Positions 15,548 through 25,180 are shown, counted from the stretch's first letter. The stretch: DNA of 64,000 nucleotides from Thauera sp. UBA6194 (GCA_002422685.1 DITC01000037.1:1-64000), one strand, 5' to 3'. Numbers and translations: made by a program. Notes: generated by a model not told the origin, from the letters alone.

Positions 15548-16705
15548 TTACTCTCCCTGTAACGACACGACCGCCCAGCGATCGCCCCGCTTCACCAGTT
15601 GCCGGTCGCAGCCGGCTTCGTCCCAAGTTCCTTCATGGCCGGGCAGCGCGCTCATCACGATCTCGCCGCGTGCGCGCAGCGCCGTCACCTCTTCCGCCAG
15701 CGCGGCGTCGCCGTCGAGCGGCGCGAGGATCGCACCCGACATCGGCGCGAGTTCGGGCAGGCGCCACACGAGCTCGCGCAGGTCGAGGCTGAAGCCGGTG
15801 GCCGGCCGGGCGCGCCCGAACGCCTCGGCGACGCGGTCGTAGCGTCCACCGAGCGCGAGCGCTGCCGGCGAGTCCGCGCCGTAGGCCGCGAACACGATAC
15901 CGCTGTGATAGTTGTAGCCGCGCAGGTCCGACAGATCGAAGCTGACCGGCAAGTCCGCGAGCGCCACGCCGAGTTGGCGCAGCTCGTCGAGCGGACCGGC
16001 GATCTCGGCGTCCTGCGGCAGGCGGGCTGCGGCCTCGTCCAGCACTTCGGGGCCACCGTAGAGTTCGGGCAGGGCGAGCAGCGCGCTGCGCACCGGCTCG
16101 GCCACATCGGCCAGCACCCGGCGCAGCTCGGGCACGTCCTTGGCCTGCAGCAGATCGAACAGTTCCACCGCGCGCTCGGGCGCGAGGCCGGTACGCGCCA
16201 CCAGCGCGTGAAAGAGGCCGACGTGGCTGATGTCGATGCGCGACGCCGGCACCTCGGCCAGGCGCAGCACTTCGGCGAGCAGGCGCAGGATCTCGACGTC
16301 GGCCTCGAAGCCGGCGTGGCCAAAGACCTCGGCGCCGAGCTGCAGTGGCTCGCGCGTCGCCGTGAGCGTCGATGGCAGCGTATGCAGCACGCTGCCGCAG
16401 TAGCACAGCCGCGACACGCCCTGCCGGTTGAGCAGGTGCGCGTCGATGCGGGTGACCTGCGGCGTCATGTCGGCACGCACGCCCATGGTGCGCCCCGAGA
16501 GCTGATCGACGAGCTTGAAGGTGCGCAGCTTGAGGTCCTGGCCAGCCCCGGTGGTCAAGGAGTCGAGATACTCGAGCAGCGGCGGCATGACGAGCTGGTA
16601 GCCACGCAAGCGGAAGGCGTCGAGCAGCCTGCGGCGCAAGGTCTCGATCTGGTGGGCGTTGGACGGCAGCGCGTCCTGGATGTAGTCGGGCAGTACCCAG
16701 CGCAT
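15548..16705 (-). CDS. hisZ: ATP phosphoribosyltransferase regulatory subunit HisZ
   Basis: A 385-aa histidyl-tRNA-synthetase paralogue that lacks the anticodon-binding domain. With the short HisG it forms the first enzyme of histidine synthesis. MRWVLPDYIQDALPSNAHQI is the typical HisZ N-terminus. Class II synthetase core motifs remain recognisable (GVRADMTPQVTRIDAH, LGGRYDRVAEAFGRARPATG). It lies just upstream of purA and downstream of the DUF2065 gene. A true HisS is encoded at 23828, supporting the regulatory call. Confidence 0.93.
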   Translation of the reverse strand: MRWVLPDYIQDALPSNAHQIETLRRRLLDAFRLRGYQLVMPPLLEYLDSLTTGAGQDLKLRTFKLVDQLSGRTMGVRADMTPQVTRIDAHLLNRQGVSRLCYCGSVLHTLPSTLTATREPLQLGAEVFGHAGFEADVEILRLLAEVLRLAEVPASRIDISHVGLFHALVARTGLAPERAVELFDLLQAKDVPELRRVLADVAEPVRSALLALPELYGGPEVLDEAAARLPQDAEIAGPLDELRQLGVALADLPVSFDLSDLRGYNYHSGIVFAAYGADSPAALALGGRYDRVAEAFGRARPATGFSLDLRELVWRLPELAPMSGAILAPLDGDAALAEEVTALRARGEIVMSALPGHEGTWDEAGCDRQLVKRGDRWAVVSLQGE

Positions 16706-16712
16706 GAGCGTG

Positions 16713-16898
16713 TCAGCTGAAAATGAAGAGCAGGATCACGCCCAGCAGCATGGAAGTCAGCCCGATGAAGCGGATCTGCCCATCGGCCATGCTGGCGAGG
16801 CGTAAAAAGGTTTCGCGCCAGGCGGCTGGCGCGATGAAGGGGAGCAGGCCTTCGATGACGAGCATCAGCGCGAAGGCCGTGAGGAGCGAGCTTCCCAT
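16713..16898 (-). CDS. DUF2065 (YjeT-like) small membrane protein
   Basis: A 61-aa protein with two predicted membrane segments (LLTAFALMLVIEGLLPFI and FIGLTSMLLGVILLFIF) separated by the conserved PAAWRETFLRLASMADGQIR. This matches the DUF2065/YjeT family commonly found beside hflC. Function is unknown. It lies 7 bp after the hflC stop, in the hflK-hflC-hisZ-purA run, and is probably co-transcribed. Confidence 0.85.
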   Translation of the reverse strand: MGSSLLTAFALMLVIEGLLPFIAPAAWRETFLRLASMADGQIRFIGLTSMLLGVILLFIFS

Positions 16899-16905
16899 GA
16901 GACCG

Positions 16906-17787
16906 TCAGTTGCGCGCTGCGCCTCCGGCGTCCTTCATGAAACGGAAGAAGTCGGAGCTCGGATCCACCACCAGCACGTCTTCCTTGCCCGTGAAGCTGG
17001 AGCGGTAGGCCTCCAGGCTGCGGTAGAAGGCGTAGAAGTCGGTGTCCTTGCCGAAAGCCTCGGCATAGATGGCGGTCGCCTTGGCGTCGCCCTCACCCAT
17101 GATCTCCTGTGAGGAGCGATAGGCTTCGGCGATGATCACCTCGCGCTGACGGTCCGCGTCGGCGCGGATGCGTTCGGCTTCGGCCGCACCCAGCGAGCGC
17201 AGCTCGTTGGCCACGCGCTTGCGCTCGGCCTCCATCCGACGATAGACCGACTCGGACACCTCGTTGGGCAGATCGACGCGCTTCAGGCGCACATCGACGA
17301 TCTGCACGCCGATGGTGCGGGCGTCGCGGTCGGCACGCTCGCGCATCTGCTCCATGATGGCGTCGCGCTCGCCCGAGACCACGTCGTGCACGGTGCGACG
17401 ACCGAACTCCTCGCGCAGGCCGGCATTGACCGTCTGCGTCAGGCGGGTGCGCGCACGCGCCTCGTCACCGGCCACCGACTCGTAGTACAGGCGCGGATCG
17501 ACGATGCGCCACTTGACGAAGTGGTCCACGAGCACGTTCTTCTTTTCCGAGGTGATGAAACGCTCGGGTTCGGGCGTGTCCATGGTGAGGATGCGCCGAT
17601 CGAAGTAGCGCACGTTCTGGATGAAGGGCAGCTTCACCTTGAGGCCGGGCTCGGAGATGACCTCCTTGACCTCACCCAGCTGGAACACCACCGCATACTG
17701 ACGCTGATCTACGGTAAACAGCGACATTGAGGCGATCACGGCGATCAACAGCAGCGTGCCGCCTATCAGGGACATCTTGTCACGCAT
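16906..17787 (-). CDS. hflC: HflC, SPFH-domain regulator of FtsH
   Basis: A 293-aa inner-membrane SPFH/prohibitin protein which with HflK forms a cage around the FtsH protease. One N-terminal membrane segment (LIGGTLLLIAVIASMSLFTV) precedes the SPFH domain (QYAVVFQLGEVKEVISEPGL, VDVRLKRVDLPNEVSESVYR) and a long helical region (ERKRVANELRSLGAAEAERI). The ATG at 17785-17787 overlaps the hflK stop as ATGA and is preferred over the TTG one codon upstream. Confidence 0.95.
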   Translation of the reverse strand: MRDKMSLIGGTLLLIAVIASMSLFTVDQRQYAVVFQLGEVKEVISEPGLKVKLPFIQNVRYFDRRILTMDTPEPERFITSEKKNVLVDHFVKWRIVDPRLYYESVAGDEARARTRLTQTVNAGLREEFGRRTVHDVVSGERDAIMEQMRERADRDARTIGVQIVDVRLKRVDLPNEVSESVYRRMEAERKRVANELRSLGAAEAERIRADADRQREVIIAEAYRSSQEIMGEGDAKATAIYAEAFGKDTDFYAFYRSLEAYRSSFTGKEDVLVVDPSSDFFRFMKDAGGAARN

Positions 17788-19103
17788 CAACGCTCTCCCC
17801 GCTCACGAGTGAACATACCGTTACGGTTGCGCGGATCGAAGGCCGTCATCGGCGCATCGGCCGCCAGACCTGCCGCCGACTGCGAGTCGGGCCGCGCGGC
17901 CGGGGTGGCCTGATTGGCCGCCGACTGCTGCATCAGCTTGTCGAGCGGCAGCATCAGCAGGTTGCCGTTGCCTTGCGCATCGATCATCACCTTGGAGGCC
18001 CTGGACATCACTTGCTGCATGGTCTCGATGTACAGGCGCTCGCGGGTGATCTCCGGCGCACGGCTGTACTCGGCGAACACCTGGCTGAAGCGGCTCGCCT
18101 CACCCTCGGCATTGGCCACCACCCGCTCGCGGTAGGCATTGGCCTCTTCGATCAGGCGCGACGCGGAGCCACGGGCGCGCGGTACGACGTCATTGGCGTA
18201 GGCCTCGCCCTCGTTCTTCTGCCGCTCGCGGTCCTGACCGGCCTTGACCGCGTCGTCGAACGCGGCCTGCACCTGCTCGGGCGGCTGGGCGTTCTGCATG
18301 GTCACGCGGCTGATCTGGATACCGGTCTCGTAGCGGTCGAGGATGCGCTGCATGAGCTCCTGCGCGGTCGCGGCGATTTCTTCGCGCCCTTCGTAGAGCA
18401 CGAAGTCCATGCGGCTCTTGCCGACGATCTCGCGCATCGCGGTCTCGGCGGCCTGCCCCACCGCCTCGTCGGGGAAGCGGTTGTTGAACACGTAGTTCTC
18501 GGGGTCGTTCAGCACGTACTGCACGGCGAACTGGATGTTGATGATGTTCTCGTCATCGGTCAGCATCAGCGCCTCGCGCAACGCCGTGTTGCGCTCGGAG
18601 CCGCGATAACCCACCTCGACGGTGCGCACGCCGGTGAGGTCGACCACCTCGTGCGACTCGATCGGCGAAGGCAGACGCCAACGCAGACCCGGCTCGGTCG
18701 TGCTGACGTATTTGCCGAAGCGCAGCACCACGCCACGCTGGTTGGCGTCGATGGTATAGAAGCCGCTCGCCAGCCAGACCACGAGGACCAGCACCAGCAG
18801 CACGCCAATGCCGCCGCCGAACTGCCTGGGAGAGAAGCTCGGCAGCTGCGGGCCGTTACCGCCACCGCCACCGCCACCGCCATTGCCGCCGCTGTTGCGG
18901 CCGGCGCGCTTGCCGCCGAACATTCCGGTCAGGCGCTGGTTGAAGTCGCGCCAGACTTCTTCGAGATCGGGCGGCCCCTGGTTGGCGCCGCGGTTCCGGT
19001 CGCCGCGCGGGTCGTCGTTCCGGTTTTCGTCGCCGCGGTTGCCTGCGTTGCGGTCGTCATCACCGCCGCCCTGGCCACCCCAGCGTGGGTCGTTAAGTGA
19101 CAT
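17787..19103 (-). CDS. hflK: HflK, SPFH-domain regulator of FtsH
   Basis: A 438-aa partner of HflC. The N-terminus (MSLNDPRWGGQGGGDDDRN) is Gly/Asp/Asn/Arg-rich and cytoplasmic, with a second Gly-rich run (SGGNGGGGGGGGNGP). A membrane segment (IGVLLVLVLVVWLASGFYTI) and an SPFH domain (NQRGVVLRFGKYVSTTEPGL, ISRVTMQNAQPPEQVQAAFD) follow. Start taken at ATG 19101-19103, which gives the conserved MSLNDP opening; six further upstream codons in frame look non-native. It follows hflX by 14 bp. Confidence 0.95.
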   Translation of the reverse strand: MSLNDPRWGGQGGGDDDRNAGNRGDENRNDDPRGDRNRGANQGPPDLEEVWRDFNQRLTGMFGGKRAGRNSGGNGGGGGGGGNGPQLPSFSPRQFGGGIGVLLVLVLVVWLASGFYTIDANQRGVVLRFGKYVSTTEPGLRWRLPSPIESHEVVDLTGVRTVEVGYRGSERNTALREALMLTDDENIINIQFAVQYVLNDPENYVFNNRFPDEAVGQAAETAMREIVGKSRMDFVLYEGREEIAATAQELMQRILDRYETGIQISRVTMQNAQPPEQVQAAFDDAVKAGQDRERQKNEGEAYANDVVPRARGSASRLIEEANAYRERVVANAEGEASRFSQVFAEYSRAPEITRERLYIETMQQVMSRASKVMIDAQGNGNLLMLPLDKLMQQSAANQATPAARPDSQSAAGLAADAPMTAFDPRNRNGMFTRERGER

Positions 19104-19117
19104 GAGAATGCCTGTAA

Positions 19118-20275
19118 TCACGATTGTTGTGGTCGTTCGTCCGCCGCACCGACATGCTGGGCGACATCGTCACTAAAGGTCTGGCGCGCGACTTCGGCGA
19201 GCGCGTCGCGAAGCAGGTCCAGACCTTCCCCCGTTCGGGCGCTCAAAAAAATGCGCCTGATGTTATCACAGTCCCCGCGCTCGACCGCCGCGGCAGCCAG
19301 GGTCAGATCGATCTTGTTCCAGACCAGGATCTGCGGCACCTCGGCCGCGCCGATTTCGGCGAGAACCTGGTTCACCGCCGCGATCTGTGCGTCTCGATCC
19401 TCACTTGCCGAATCGACGACGTGCAGCAACAGATCGGCCTGCGCCGTTTCCTCGAGCGTCGCCTGGAAAGCGGCGACGAGGGCGTGCGGCAGGTCACGGA
19501 TGAAGCCGACCGTGTCGGACAGCACCACGCTGGCGCCGGCACCTTCGCCGCCCACGTAAAGACGGCGCGAGGTCGTGTCGAGCGTGGCGAAGAGCTGGTC
19601 CGCTGCGTACGCGCCAGCCTTGGTCAGCGCGTTGAACAGGGTCGATTTGCCCGCATTGGTGTAACCGACAAGAGAGACAGACAGAACATCCCGGCGTTCC
19701 CTGGCACGGCGACGAACCTTGCGCTGCTTCTCGATCTGCGCGAGCCGGGACTTGAGCATCTTGACCCGGTTGCCGAGCAGGCGACGGTCGGTCTCGAGCT
19801 GTTTCTCGCCCGGGCCGCGCAGGCCAATGCCGCCCTTCTGGCGCTCGAGGTGGGTCCACCCGCGCACCAGACGCGTCGACAGATGCTCGAGCTGGGCGAG
19901 TTCGACCTGCAGCTTGCCTTCGTGGCTGCGCGCGCGCTGCGCGAAGATGTCGAGGATGAGCGCGGTGCGGTCGATGACCATGCACTGCAGCTCGCGCTCG
20001 AGGTTGCGTTGCTGCGCGGGCGACAGGGCGTGGTTGAAGATGACGATGTCGGCGCCATGCGCACGCAGCGCCTCGCCGATCTCCTGCACCTTGCCGCTCC
20101 CGGCGAAAAGCTTCGAATCGGGTGCGGCACGCCGCCCTTCCACCACCGCCTCGACGCTGGCGCCTGCGCTGCCGACGAGCAGCTTCAGCTCGGACAGGCG
20201 CTCTTCGATCGCGCCCTGACCGAGGTCGAGCTGAACGAGGACGGCGCGCTCTCCGGAGGCGGGGCGCTCAAACAT
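19118..20275 (-). CDS. hflX: Ribosome-associated GTPase HflX
   Basis: A 385-aa GTPase that rescues or splits stalled ribosomes. The N-terminal HflX domain ends in the glycine-rich GGIGLRGPGEKQLETDRR (148-165), then a coiled-coil (MLKSRLAQIEKQRKVRRRAR) and a G domain: G1 GYTNAGKST (204-212), G3 DTVGFI, G4 NKID. The C-terminus is typical for betaproteobacteria. It follows hfq by about 50 bp in the conserved hfq-hflX-hflKC order. Confidence 0.95.
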   Translation of the reverse strand: MFERPASGERAVLVQLDLGQGAIEERLSELKLLVGSAGASVEAVVEGRRAAPDSKLFAGSGKVQEIGEALRAHGADIVIFNHALSPAQQRNLERELQCMVIDRTALILDIFAQRARSHEGKLQVELAQLEHLSTRLVRGWTHLERQKGGIGLRGPGEKQLETDRRLLGNRVKMLKSRLAQIEKQRKVRRRARERRDVLSVSLVGYTNAGKSTLFNALTKAGAYAADQLFATLDTTSRRLYVGGEGAGASVVLSDTVGFIRDLPHALVAAFQATLEETAQADLLLHVVDSASEDRDAQIAAVNQVLAEIGAAEVPQILVWNKIDLTLAAAAVERGDCDNIRRIFLSARTGEGLDLLRDALAEVARQTFSDDVAQHVGAADERPQQS

Positions 20276-20326
20276 GCGTACCTCCCGCGACCGGCGACGG
20301 GCCGCGGCAAGGGCTCACCGGGGGTC

Positions 20327-20563
20327 TCAGTTGCCGCCCTCGTCCTGCTGGATGACGACCGGGCGTGCGGGCACGACGGTGGAGATGGCGTGCTTGTACA
20401 CCATCTGCGTGACGGTGTTCTTGAGCAGCACGACGTACTGGTCGAAAGATTCGACCTGGCCCTGCAGCTTGATGCCGTTGACCAGATAGATCGACACGGG
20501 GATGTGCTCGCGACGCAGGGTGTTGAGGAAGGGATCCTGCAGGAGTTGCCCTTTGTTGCTCAT
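20327..20563 (-). CDS. hfq: RNA chaperone Hfq
   Basis: A 78-aa protein with both Sm motifs: MSNKGQLLQDPFLNTLRREH and IPVSIYLVNGIKLQGQVESF (Sm1), and QYVVLLKNT...VYKHAISTVVPARPV (Sm2, with YKHAIST). It pairs small RNAs with mRNAs. The C-terminal tail is short, as usual in betaproteobacteria. It lies between der and hflX. About 118 bp separate it from der, enough for its own promoter. Confidence 0.98.
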   Translation of the reverse strand: MSNKGQLLQDPFLNTLRREHIPVSIYLVNGIKLQGQVESFDQYVVLLKNTVTQMVYKHAISTVVPARPVVIQQDEGGN

Positions 20564-20681
20564 TATTGAACCTCTTTATATTGTGTTTATAAGAATGTTA
20601 TGGATTCATATGTTGCACCGCCGCATGGCAGTATGCAACGAAATCCAGGTGTGGAAACGGGTTCTTGACCGGAATTTTGTC

Positions 20682-22010
20682 CTAGCTCCGGGTCGCGTAC
20701 GGATTGTGTGTGGTGTTGAACTGGATGCGCAAGGGCGTTCCCTGCAGCTTGAACGCCTCCATGAAGCAGCGCTCCAGGTAGCGCACATACGACTGCGGGA
20801 TCGCGTCGAGCGCGTTGCCGTGGATGACGATGACCGGCGGGTTCATGCCGCCCTGGTGCGCATAGCGCATCTTCGGCCGCGCGGTACCGTGCCGCGGCGG
20901 CGCCTGGCGGACCACCGCCTGCTGCAGCGCGCGCGTCAGACGTGGCGTGGACAAATTGGCCGTGGCCGCCGCATAGGCTGCATCGACCGAGCTCAACAGA
21001 CCACCGATGCCCTGCGACTTGAGCGCCGAGATCTGATGAAAGCGCGCGAAAGACAGGAAAGCGAGCTTGCGCGCGATGTCGGCCTTGAGGCGGTCGCGGC
21101 GGTAATCGTCCACCGCGTCCCACTTGTTGATCGCCACCACCAGCGCGCGCCCCGCCTCGAGCGCAAAGCCCGCGATGTGCGCGTCCTGATCGGAGATGTC
21201 CTGCGCCGCATCGAGCACGAGCACGACCACGTTGGCGGCCTGCACGGCCTGCAGGGTCTTGATGACGGAGAACTTCTCCACCGCCTCGAAGACCTTGCCG
21301 CGCCGGCGCAGGCCGGCAGTGTCGATGAGCGTGTAGCGCTTGCCGCCGCGCTCGAAGGGGATGGAGATCGCGTCGCGCGTGGTACCGGGCAGGTCGAAGG
21401 CGATGACGCGCTCCTCGCCGAGCAGCGTGTTGACCAGCGTGGACTTGCCGACGTTGGGGCGCCCGACGATGGCCACGCGCGGGCCCTCGTCTTCGGAGCT
21501 TTCCTTTTCGTCGTCGAGCGGAAAAGGCGCAAGCACGAAATCGATCAGCTGCCTGACCCCGTCGCCATGCGCAGCCGAAACCGGCAGCGGATCGCCCAGC
21601 CCGAGCGCATGGAAGTCGGCAGCCACGACCGCACGATCCAGCCCCTCGGCCTTGTTGACGACCAGATGCACCGGACGACCCGCACGGCGCAGGCGTGCGG
21701 CGATGTTCTCGTCGTGTGGCGTAAGCCCGACGCGGCCATCGACCAGGAACAGCAGCACGTCGGCTTCGGCGATCGCCTGTTCGGCCTGACGCGCCATCTC
21801 ATGCATGATGCCGTCCTTGGCCACGGGGTCGAAGCCGGCGGTGTCGACGACCAGATAGTCGCGCTCACCCCCGCGCCCGACGCCGTAGTGGCGGTCGCGG
21901 GTGAGGCCCGGCTGATCGGCGACGAGCGCGTCGCGGGTGCGCGTGAGACGGTTGAACAGGGTCGACTTGCCGACGTTGGGTCGGCCAACCAGGACAATGG
22001 TGGGTTTCAC
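20682..22010 (-). CDS. der: Ribosome-assembly GTPase Der (EngA)
   Basis: A 442-aa protein with two tandem G domains, each with GRPNVGKST (residues 9-17 and 183-191), DTAG (G3: VVDTAGF, LIDTAGL) and NKxD/E (NKAE 119-122; NKWD). A C-terminal KH-like domain (PPVIVIHGNALDAIPQSYVR) binds the 50S precursor. A run of acidic residues (DDEKESSEDEG) links the two G domains. It follows bamB by 24 bp, the conserved hisS-yfgM-bamB-der order. Confidence 0.97.
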   Translation of the reverse strand: MKPTIVLVGRPNVGKSTLFNRLTRTRDALVADQPGLTRDRHYGVGRGGERDYLVVDTAGFDPVAKDGIMHEMARQAEQAIAEADVLLFLVDGRVGLTPHDENIAARLRRAGRPVHLVVNKAEGLDRAVVAADFHALGLGDPLPVSAAHGDGVRQLIDFVLAPFPLDDEKESSEDEGPRVAIVGRPNVGKSTLVNTLLGEERVIAFDLPGTTRDAISIPFERGGKRYTLIDTAGLRRRGKVFEAVEKFSVIKTLQAVQAANVVVLVLDAAQDISDQDAHIAGFALEAGRALVVAINKWDAVDDYRRDRLKADIARKLAFLSFARFHQISALKSQGIGGLLSSVDAAYAAATANLSTPRLTRALQQAVVRQAPPRHGTARPKMRYAHQGGMNPPVIVIHGNALDAIPQSYVRYLERCFMEAFKLQGTPLRIQFNTTHNPYATRS

Positions 22011-22034
22011 TTGGTGGGTTGCCTCAGCGTGCCT

Positions 22035-23177
22035 TCAACGTACTTCGTAGGCGGTGATGTCGCCGTCCATGTCCTGCACGACGAAGCCGCGCCCGAGCAC
22101 CACCGGGTCGGCGGCGACGGCATCGCTGCCGGCACGGTCGCGGGCGGCGAAAGCGCCCGTCTCGCGATTCAGCAGGTGCACATAGCCATCGAAGTCGCCG
22201 ACCACGACGTGCTCGCCCACGATCAGGGGCCGTGAGACGCTGCGCCGCGCGAGCGCATCCTGCTTCCAGACGCTGGCGCCGCTGTAGACGTCGAGCGCAT
22301 GCACCGCGTCGCCGTCGTCGGTGATCATCGCGAAGCGCGCGTCACGATCCATGCCCACGCTGCTGGAAAACTCGCGCGCCCAGATCGCGTTGCCGTTCGA
22401 GGTATCGAAGCAGGCCGCGCGTCCCTGGTAGGCGACGGCGCAGACCTCACGCCGCCCGATCACCGGGGTGCCGACGACGTCGGCCACGCGCTCGAGCTCG
22501 GTCGCCCCGCGCGGCAGCGCGACGTTGAGCTCGGTGATGGCCCCGCCGTTGGTGATGTTGAGCACCGCGAGCTTGCCGCCCGGGAAGCCCGCCAGCACCA
22601 CCGGCCCTTCGATGAGCACGCTCGCAAAGCTGCGCAGCGCGAGCGGCGGATTGTTGCGCTGATAGACCCAGCGCTGGCTGCCATCGCGCGCGTCGAGCGC
22701 GATCAGCCGGTTGTCCGACGCGCGCACGATGACGAACTCCAGGCTGACCGCGGGTGGCGCGAGCACTTCGGCTCCGACCGCGGCGCGCCAACGTTCGGCG
22801 CCGTTCTGCGCGTCGAGCGCGACCACCGTGCCGTCGGTCGCGACCACGACCGCGAGACGCCCGTCAGTGCCCACGCCGGCCGACAGCCGGGTATCGAGAT
22901 CGGCGCGCCACACCTGCCGCCCGGCGTCGAAACGCGCGACCTCGCCGCGATGACCGGCAGCGTAGACGTTGCCGTCCCACACCGCGGGCTGGAAGCGGTA
23001 ATCGCCGGCCGCGCCGACGCTCGCGCGCCAGCTCACCGCGAGCTGCGCACTGGGCGTGAAGTCCTGCAGCGACGCGGGCTTGGCCGCGGAGCTCGAGAAC
23101 GGATTGAGCGAAGAGCAGCCGGCGGCGAGCACGGCGGCCGCCAGCAGGGGCATGAGACGGAACGCAGCAGCTTTCAT
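22035..23177 (-). CDS. bamB: Outer-membrane assembly lipoprotein BamB
   Basis: A 380-aa PQQ-like beta-propeller lipoprotein of the BAM complex that inserts outer-membrane proteins. The signal peptide has a lipobox (AAAVLAAGCSSLNPF), Cys at about residue 21. Repeated propeller blades carry AQNGAERW, ARDGSQRWVY, ASVWKQ and NRETG motifs. It lies between the YfgM-like gene (3 bp away) and der. Confidence 0.94.
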   Translation of the reverse strand: MKAAAFRLMPLLAAAVLAAGCSSLNPFSSSAAKPASLQDFTPSAQLAVSWRASVGAAGDYRFQPAVWDGNVYAAGHRGEVARFDAGRQVWRADLDTRLSAGVGTDGRLAVVVATDGTVVALDAQNGAERWRAAVGAEVLAPPAVSLEFVIVRASDNRLIALDARDGSQRWVYQRNNPPLALRSFASVLIEGPVVLAGFPGGKLAVLNITNGGAITELNVALPRGATELERVADVVGTPVIGRREVCAVAYQGRAACFDTSNGNAIWAREFSSSVGMDRDARFAMITDDGDAVHALDVYSGASVWKQDALARRSVSRPLIVGEHVVVGDFDGYVHLLNRETGAFAARDRAGSDAVAADPVVLGRGFVVQDMDGDITAYEVR

Positions 23178-23180
23178 CGA

Positions 23181-23828
23181 TCAGGCTCCGAGGGATTCCA
23201 GTTTCACGCGCACGACCTCGCGCAGCGCGGCGGCTTCGTCGCCCTCGCCCGCGAGCGTGTCGACCGCCGCCTGCCAGGCGGCGCGCGCGTCGTCCTTCTT
23301 GCCCTGAGCGGCGAGGACGTCGCCGCGCAGGTCGTCGAAGCGCGCCTTGTAACCGGCCGTCGGCGCCGCCTGCAGGCGCGCGAGCGCGCCATCGAGCTCG
23401 CCCTGCTGCAATAGCACGGCGGCGAGTCGCAGGCGTGCGAGGTCGCGCAGCGCCGGGTCCGAGCCCTTGTCGGCGGCCCACTCGAGCTGGGCGCGCGCGT
23501 TGTCGAGGTCACCGGCGTCGAACTGCATCGCCGCCGACAACAGCGCGCCGAGCTGGGCGCTGACGCTGCCGCCATGCTCGCTGATCAGCCTGCCGGCGGC
23601 CTCGCGCGCCTTTTGCGCATCCTGCTGCTCGGCGGCCTGCTGCACCGCGTAATAGAGCGTTCCAGCCTCGGCGGCGTTGCGGTTCTGATACCACTGCCAA
23701 GCCTGCCAGCCCACCGAGGCAAGCGCGGCGACGACCGCGAGCGTGACGACGAAATTGCCGTACTGTGCCCACCAGGCCTTGAGTTCTGAAATCTGTTCCT
23801 GTTCTTCGAGATCGTAGACCGCCATCAT
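23181..23828 (-). CDS. YfgM-like membrane TPR protein (periplasmic chaperone-type)
   Basis: About 215 aa beginning MMAVYDLEEQEQISELKAWW, then one membrane segment (FVVTLAVVAALASVGWQAW) and a TPR-like helical periplasmic domain ending RVKLESLGA. This is the YfgM/COG2976 pattern; in E. coli YfgM associates with SecYEG and PpiD. Two adjacent ATGs (23826-23828, 23823-23825) are possible, and the first gives an ATGA overlap with the hisS stop. The hisS-yfgM-bamB order supports the call. Confidence 0.88.
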   Translation of the reverse strand: MMAVYDLEEQEQISELKAWWAQYGNFVVTLAVVAALASVGWQAWQWYQNRNAAEAGTLYYAVQQAAEQQDAQKAREAAGRLISEHGGSVSAQLGALLSAAMQFDAGDLDNARAQLEWAADKGSDPALRDLARLRLAAVLLQQGELDGALARLQAAPTAGYKARFDDLRGDVLAAQGKKDDARAAWQAAVDTLAGEGDEAAALREVVRVKLESLGA

Positions 23829-25123
23829 CAAGCCTCTTGTTCCGTTTCGTCGAAATACAGCAGATCGGCCACCGCCGCGGGCAAGTCCTCGAGCGTGACG
23901 CGCTGCTGGGCGCCGCCACCGCGCAGCGGCTTGAGGCCGACCTCGCCGGCCACGGCCTCGTCCTCGCCGATCACGAGGGCCACCGGCGCACGACTCGCAT
24001 CGGCCTTCTTCATCTGCGCCTTGAAGCTGCCGCCACCGCAGTGCATCAGCACCGCAAAGCCATTTTCGCGCAGCGCCTCGGCCGCGCGCATGGCCAGGCG
24101 CTGGGCGGCCTCGCCCACGCCGACCACATAGACATCGGGCACCACAAGCTGGGCCTCACCGCCACAGGCCTGCCACAACAGCAGCAGGCGCTCCATGCCG
24201 ATGGCGAAGCCCGCAGCCGGCTGCGGCTTGGCGCCGAGCTGCTCGAACAGACCATCGTAGCGCCCGCCGGCACAGATCGTACCCTGCGCGCCAAGCCGGG
24301 TGGTGACCCACTCGAACACGGTGCGGTTGTAGTAGTCCAGGCCCCGCACCAGGCGATGGTTGATGCGGTAGGGGATGCCGGCATCCTTGAGGAAGACCTG
24401 CAGCGCGGCGAAGTGCGCCTTCGACGCCTCGCCGAGGTAATCGGCGAGCTTCGGTGCTGCTTCGACAATCGCCTGCAGCTCGGGGTTCTTGGTGTCGAGG
24501 ATGCGCAACGGGTTGGTGTACAGGCGGCGCTTGCCGTCCTCGTCGAGCTTGTCCTGATGCTGTTCGAGGTAGGCGATCAGCGCGGCACGGTGCTGCGCGC
24601 GCTCTTCGGGCGCGCCGAGCGAGTTGATCTCGAGCGCGACGTCCTCGATGCCGAGGTCTTCCCACAGGCGCGCGCACATCAGGATCAGCTCGGCGTCGGA
24701 GTCGGCGCCGGCAAAGCCGAGCGCCTCCACGCCGATCTGGTGGAACTGACGGTAGCGGCCCTTCTGCGGGCGCTCGTGGCGGAACATCGGGCCGTAGTAG
24801 TACAGCCGCTGCGGGCCGCCCGCGGGGATCAGGTTGTGCTGGATCGCGGCGCGCACGCAGGACGCGGTGCCCTCGGGGCGCAGCGTGAGTTGCTCGCCGT
24901 TCAACGCATCCTCGAAGGAGTACATCTCCTTCTCGACGATGTCGGTGACCTCGCCGATGGCGCGCTTGAACAGCGGCGTCGGCTCGACGATGGGCATGCG
25001 GATCGGGCGATAGCCGTAGCTCTGCAGCCAGCCGCGCACGATTTCTTCAAAGTATTCCCAGGTTTCGGCGTCGGCCGGCAGGATGTCGTTCATCCCGCGC
25101 ACGGCCTGCAAGGTCTGGCTCAT
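23828..25123 (-). CDS. hisS: Histidyl-tRNA synthetase
   Basis: A 431-aa class II aminoacyl-tRNA synthetase. The start MSQTLQAVRGMNDILPADAE at ATG 25121-25123 fits the family; an in-frame ATG 15 codons upstream gives an unusual extension. Motif 2 (YYGPMFRHERPQKGRYRQFH), the histidine-specific peptides (LVRGLDYYNRTVFEW, GGRYDGLF) and motif 3 (AAGFAIGMERLLLL) are present. The C-terminal anticodon-binding domain ends at AVADLLYFDETEQEA. It couples to the YfgM-like gene by ATGA. Confidence 0.96.
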   Translation of the reverse strand: MSQTLQAVRGMNDILPADAETWEYFEEIVRGWLQSYGYRPIRMPIVEPTPLFKRAIGEVTDIVEKEMYSFEDALNGEQLTLRPEGTASCVRAAIQHNLIPAGGPQRLYYYGPMFRHERPQKGRYRQFHQIGVEALGFAGADSDAELILMCARLWEDLGIEDVALEINSLGAPEERAQHRAALIAYLEQHQDKLDEDGKRRLYTNPLRILDTKNPELQAIVEAAPKLADYLGEASKAHFAALQVFLKDAGIPYRINHRLVRGLDYYNRTVFEWVTTRLGAQGTICAGGRYDGLFEQLGAKPQPAAGFAIGMERLLLLWQACGGEAQLVVPDVYVVGVGEAAQRLAMRAAEALRENGFAVLMHCGGGSFKAQMKKADASRAPVALVIGEDEAVAGEVGLKPLRGGGAQQRVTLEDLPAAVADLLYFDETEQEA

Positions 25124-25180
25124 GTGGTTCTGTTCTTCTGTGTCGCGCTCGCGCGCGGTTGTGGTCATGCGTCGTGGCGC

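Noticed and set aside
18840..18900. Simple repeat or regulatory element (CCACCGCCACCG run)
   Set aside because: It encodes the Gly-rich stretch of HflK on the minus strand and is explained by the protein.
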